A stretch of 64,000 nt of DNA, from the NCBI GenBank assembly GCA_013397845.1, contig VZTG01010177.1, forward strand, positions 338,775-402,774. Direction: 5' to 3'. The DNA is from Melanocharis versteri. Its lineage: Eukaryota; Chordata; Aves; Passeriformes; Melanocharitidae. Position 1 is the stretch's first letter, and each line of letters opens with the position of its first letter. The notes under the pieces were generated by a model. The model had not been told where the DNA came from, ran no database searches, and was given only the letters and a program-made list of their open reading frames with translations. The position numbers and the translations under genes are program-made. Below are positions 63,101 to 64,000 of this stretch, piece by piece.

Positions 63101-64000
63101 CCAGCAAGATGAAAGCTACTTCAAGGTTTGTGAAGGGCAGCTCCATGAACTGCTACTGCTTCGCCTAGGAAAAAGTGTAAACGTTTACTCATCTGACAGG
63201 CTGTGGAAAGGGACTGCTCTCAATAGAGTGGTTAAGTCTTTACTCAGGAGGATACTAGATCCTGGTCAAACTGGTTAAGTAACTTTGGTGGTTAGGAGGG
63301 AAACAATGCTGCTGGCTCACACAAGAATGTAAGCTCAAACCCTTTTTACTGAGGACTCAGAATGTGCTGTTGCTCTAGGGGACACTTAGAGCAGTGTTAT
63401 TAAAGCAAAGCTGCACTTAACTGTACGTTCAAGTACATCTATATGCTATATTTATTTTATATATTTTTGCGTGCAATGCATTTAATAACAGAAACCTACT
63501 TGTACTCTGAAAGAGCAATAAAACCCCACTTATTGAAACAAAAATCATCTGTAATGACCTGTAGGAAAGCATAGATTTTTCTTAATAGAAAAACTCCTAG
63601 AATATAAAACCCCCTGCCTTCTGTGTAGTGGAAAGTTTAAAATGTATGACAGAAAGCCCGAACATTACCACCAAATTGCTAACCAAATCCCAATCAATAG
63701 TCCAGGAATTCTAAAGTCAGTGGAAGTTTAAAGTGTTCAGTTGCCCACAGGATTTAGCTCTAAAAAGCACTCTCCCAGAAATCTTAAAACTGAGGAGTCC
63801 AATACATTTCTACGGAGTTTCGTGAAAAAGAAAAAAAAAAAAAGCATAAAAAAATTTTAAAAAAGACAACAACTTTTAGTAAATGAAGAAAAGCTGGCAC
63901 TTACTGATTGCCAGCGTTTTGTGTATATATTCCATTGGGTTTTCTTCAAAAGCGTCCCAGTTCTATGAAATGGACAGAGTTAATCACCCGAAGCTGGAAG

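Larger units (their letters stand above)
39850..64000. other. Gene desert, right part
   Basis: About 24 kb of AT-rich DNA with no exon I can support. The longest frames (115-116 codons at 40730-41077 +, 41332-41682 - and 52536-52883 +) start at non-ATG or weak positions and lack recognisable motifs. Low-complexity items are a pyrimidine-rich tract at 42.35-42.51 kb, a GA-rich tract at 43.84 kb, an AT run at 45.78 kb, poly(A) runs at about 52.09, 55.79 and 63.83 kb, and an old SINE-like fragment at about 55.3 kb. Confidence 0.65.

Noticed and set aside
25800..64000. MARCHF1 coding exons
   Set aside because: I looked for its first coding segment and RING-CH motifs in the open frames and found none. 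Synteny alone is not enough to annotate an exon.

Overview
The window is vertebrate nuclear DNA, most probably from a bird. Coding exons are short, have GT-AG introns, and lie in AT-rich DNA. The only recent-looking repeats are two CR1 LINE tails and one solo LTR of a type I associate with neoavian birds. Interspersed repeats are sparse, as is usual for birds. There are no bacterial operons, CRISPR arrays, rRNA genes or recognisable tRNA genes.

Two protein-coding genes can be identified, facing each other tail to tail. TMEM192 (+ strand, about 2.5-16.9 kb) has its last five coding exons here. They encode 257 residues of a four-helix lysosomal/late endosomal membrane protein. The first exon, of about ten codons, lies left of the window. 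APELA (- strand, about 25.5-20.1 kb; also called ELABELA or Toddler) encodes a 54-residue precursor of the apelin-receptor ligand. It is split over two coding exons inside a CpG island, with a probable third, entirely non-coding exon of about 2.2 kb. TMEM192 next to APELA in convergent orientation matches, from memory, human chromosome 4q32, which supports both calls.

Layout: 1-2518 is TMEM192 intron 1. 2519-15396 holds the TMEM192 coding exons and introns. 15397 to about 16.9 kb is its 3' UTR. About 16.9-20.07 kb separates the two genes and contains an unexplained GC-rich patch (17.53-18.30 kb). About 20.07-25.5 kb is APELA with its CpG-island promoter. From 25.5 kb to the end is a gene desert of about 38 kb with no coding exon I can support. 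It holds a solo ERV LTR (34.43-35.02 kb), an isolated CpG-rich patch (39.53-39.80 kb), T/G-rich, polypurine and AAAT low-complexity tracts, and AT-rich stretches dense in homeodomain-type TAAT motifs that could be enhancers. In human the next gene on this side is MARCHF1; none of its coding exons is visible here.

The two genes have no known shared pathway. TMEM192 is a housekeeping-type lysosomal membrane protein, while APELA is a secreted developmental peptide hormone. I found no new multi-gene system. The most useful observations concern APELA (structured DNA at its splice acceptor, a splice donor just after the stop, an AU-rich element), the loss in TMEM192 of the C-terminal cysteine present in the human protein, and a few unexplained elements between and beyond the genes.
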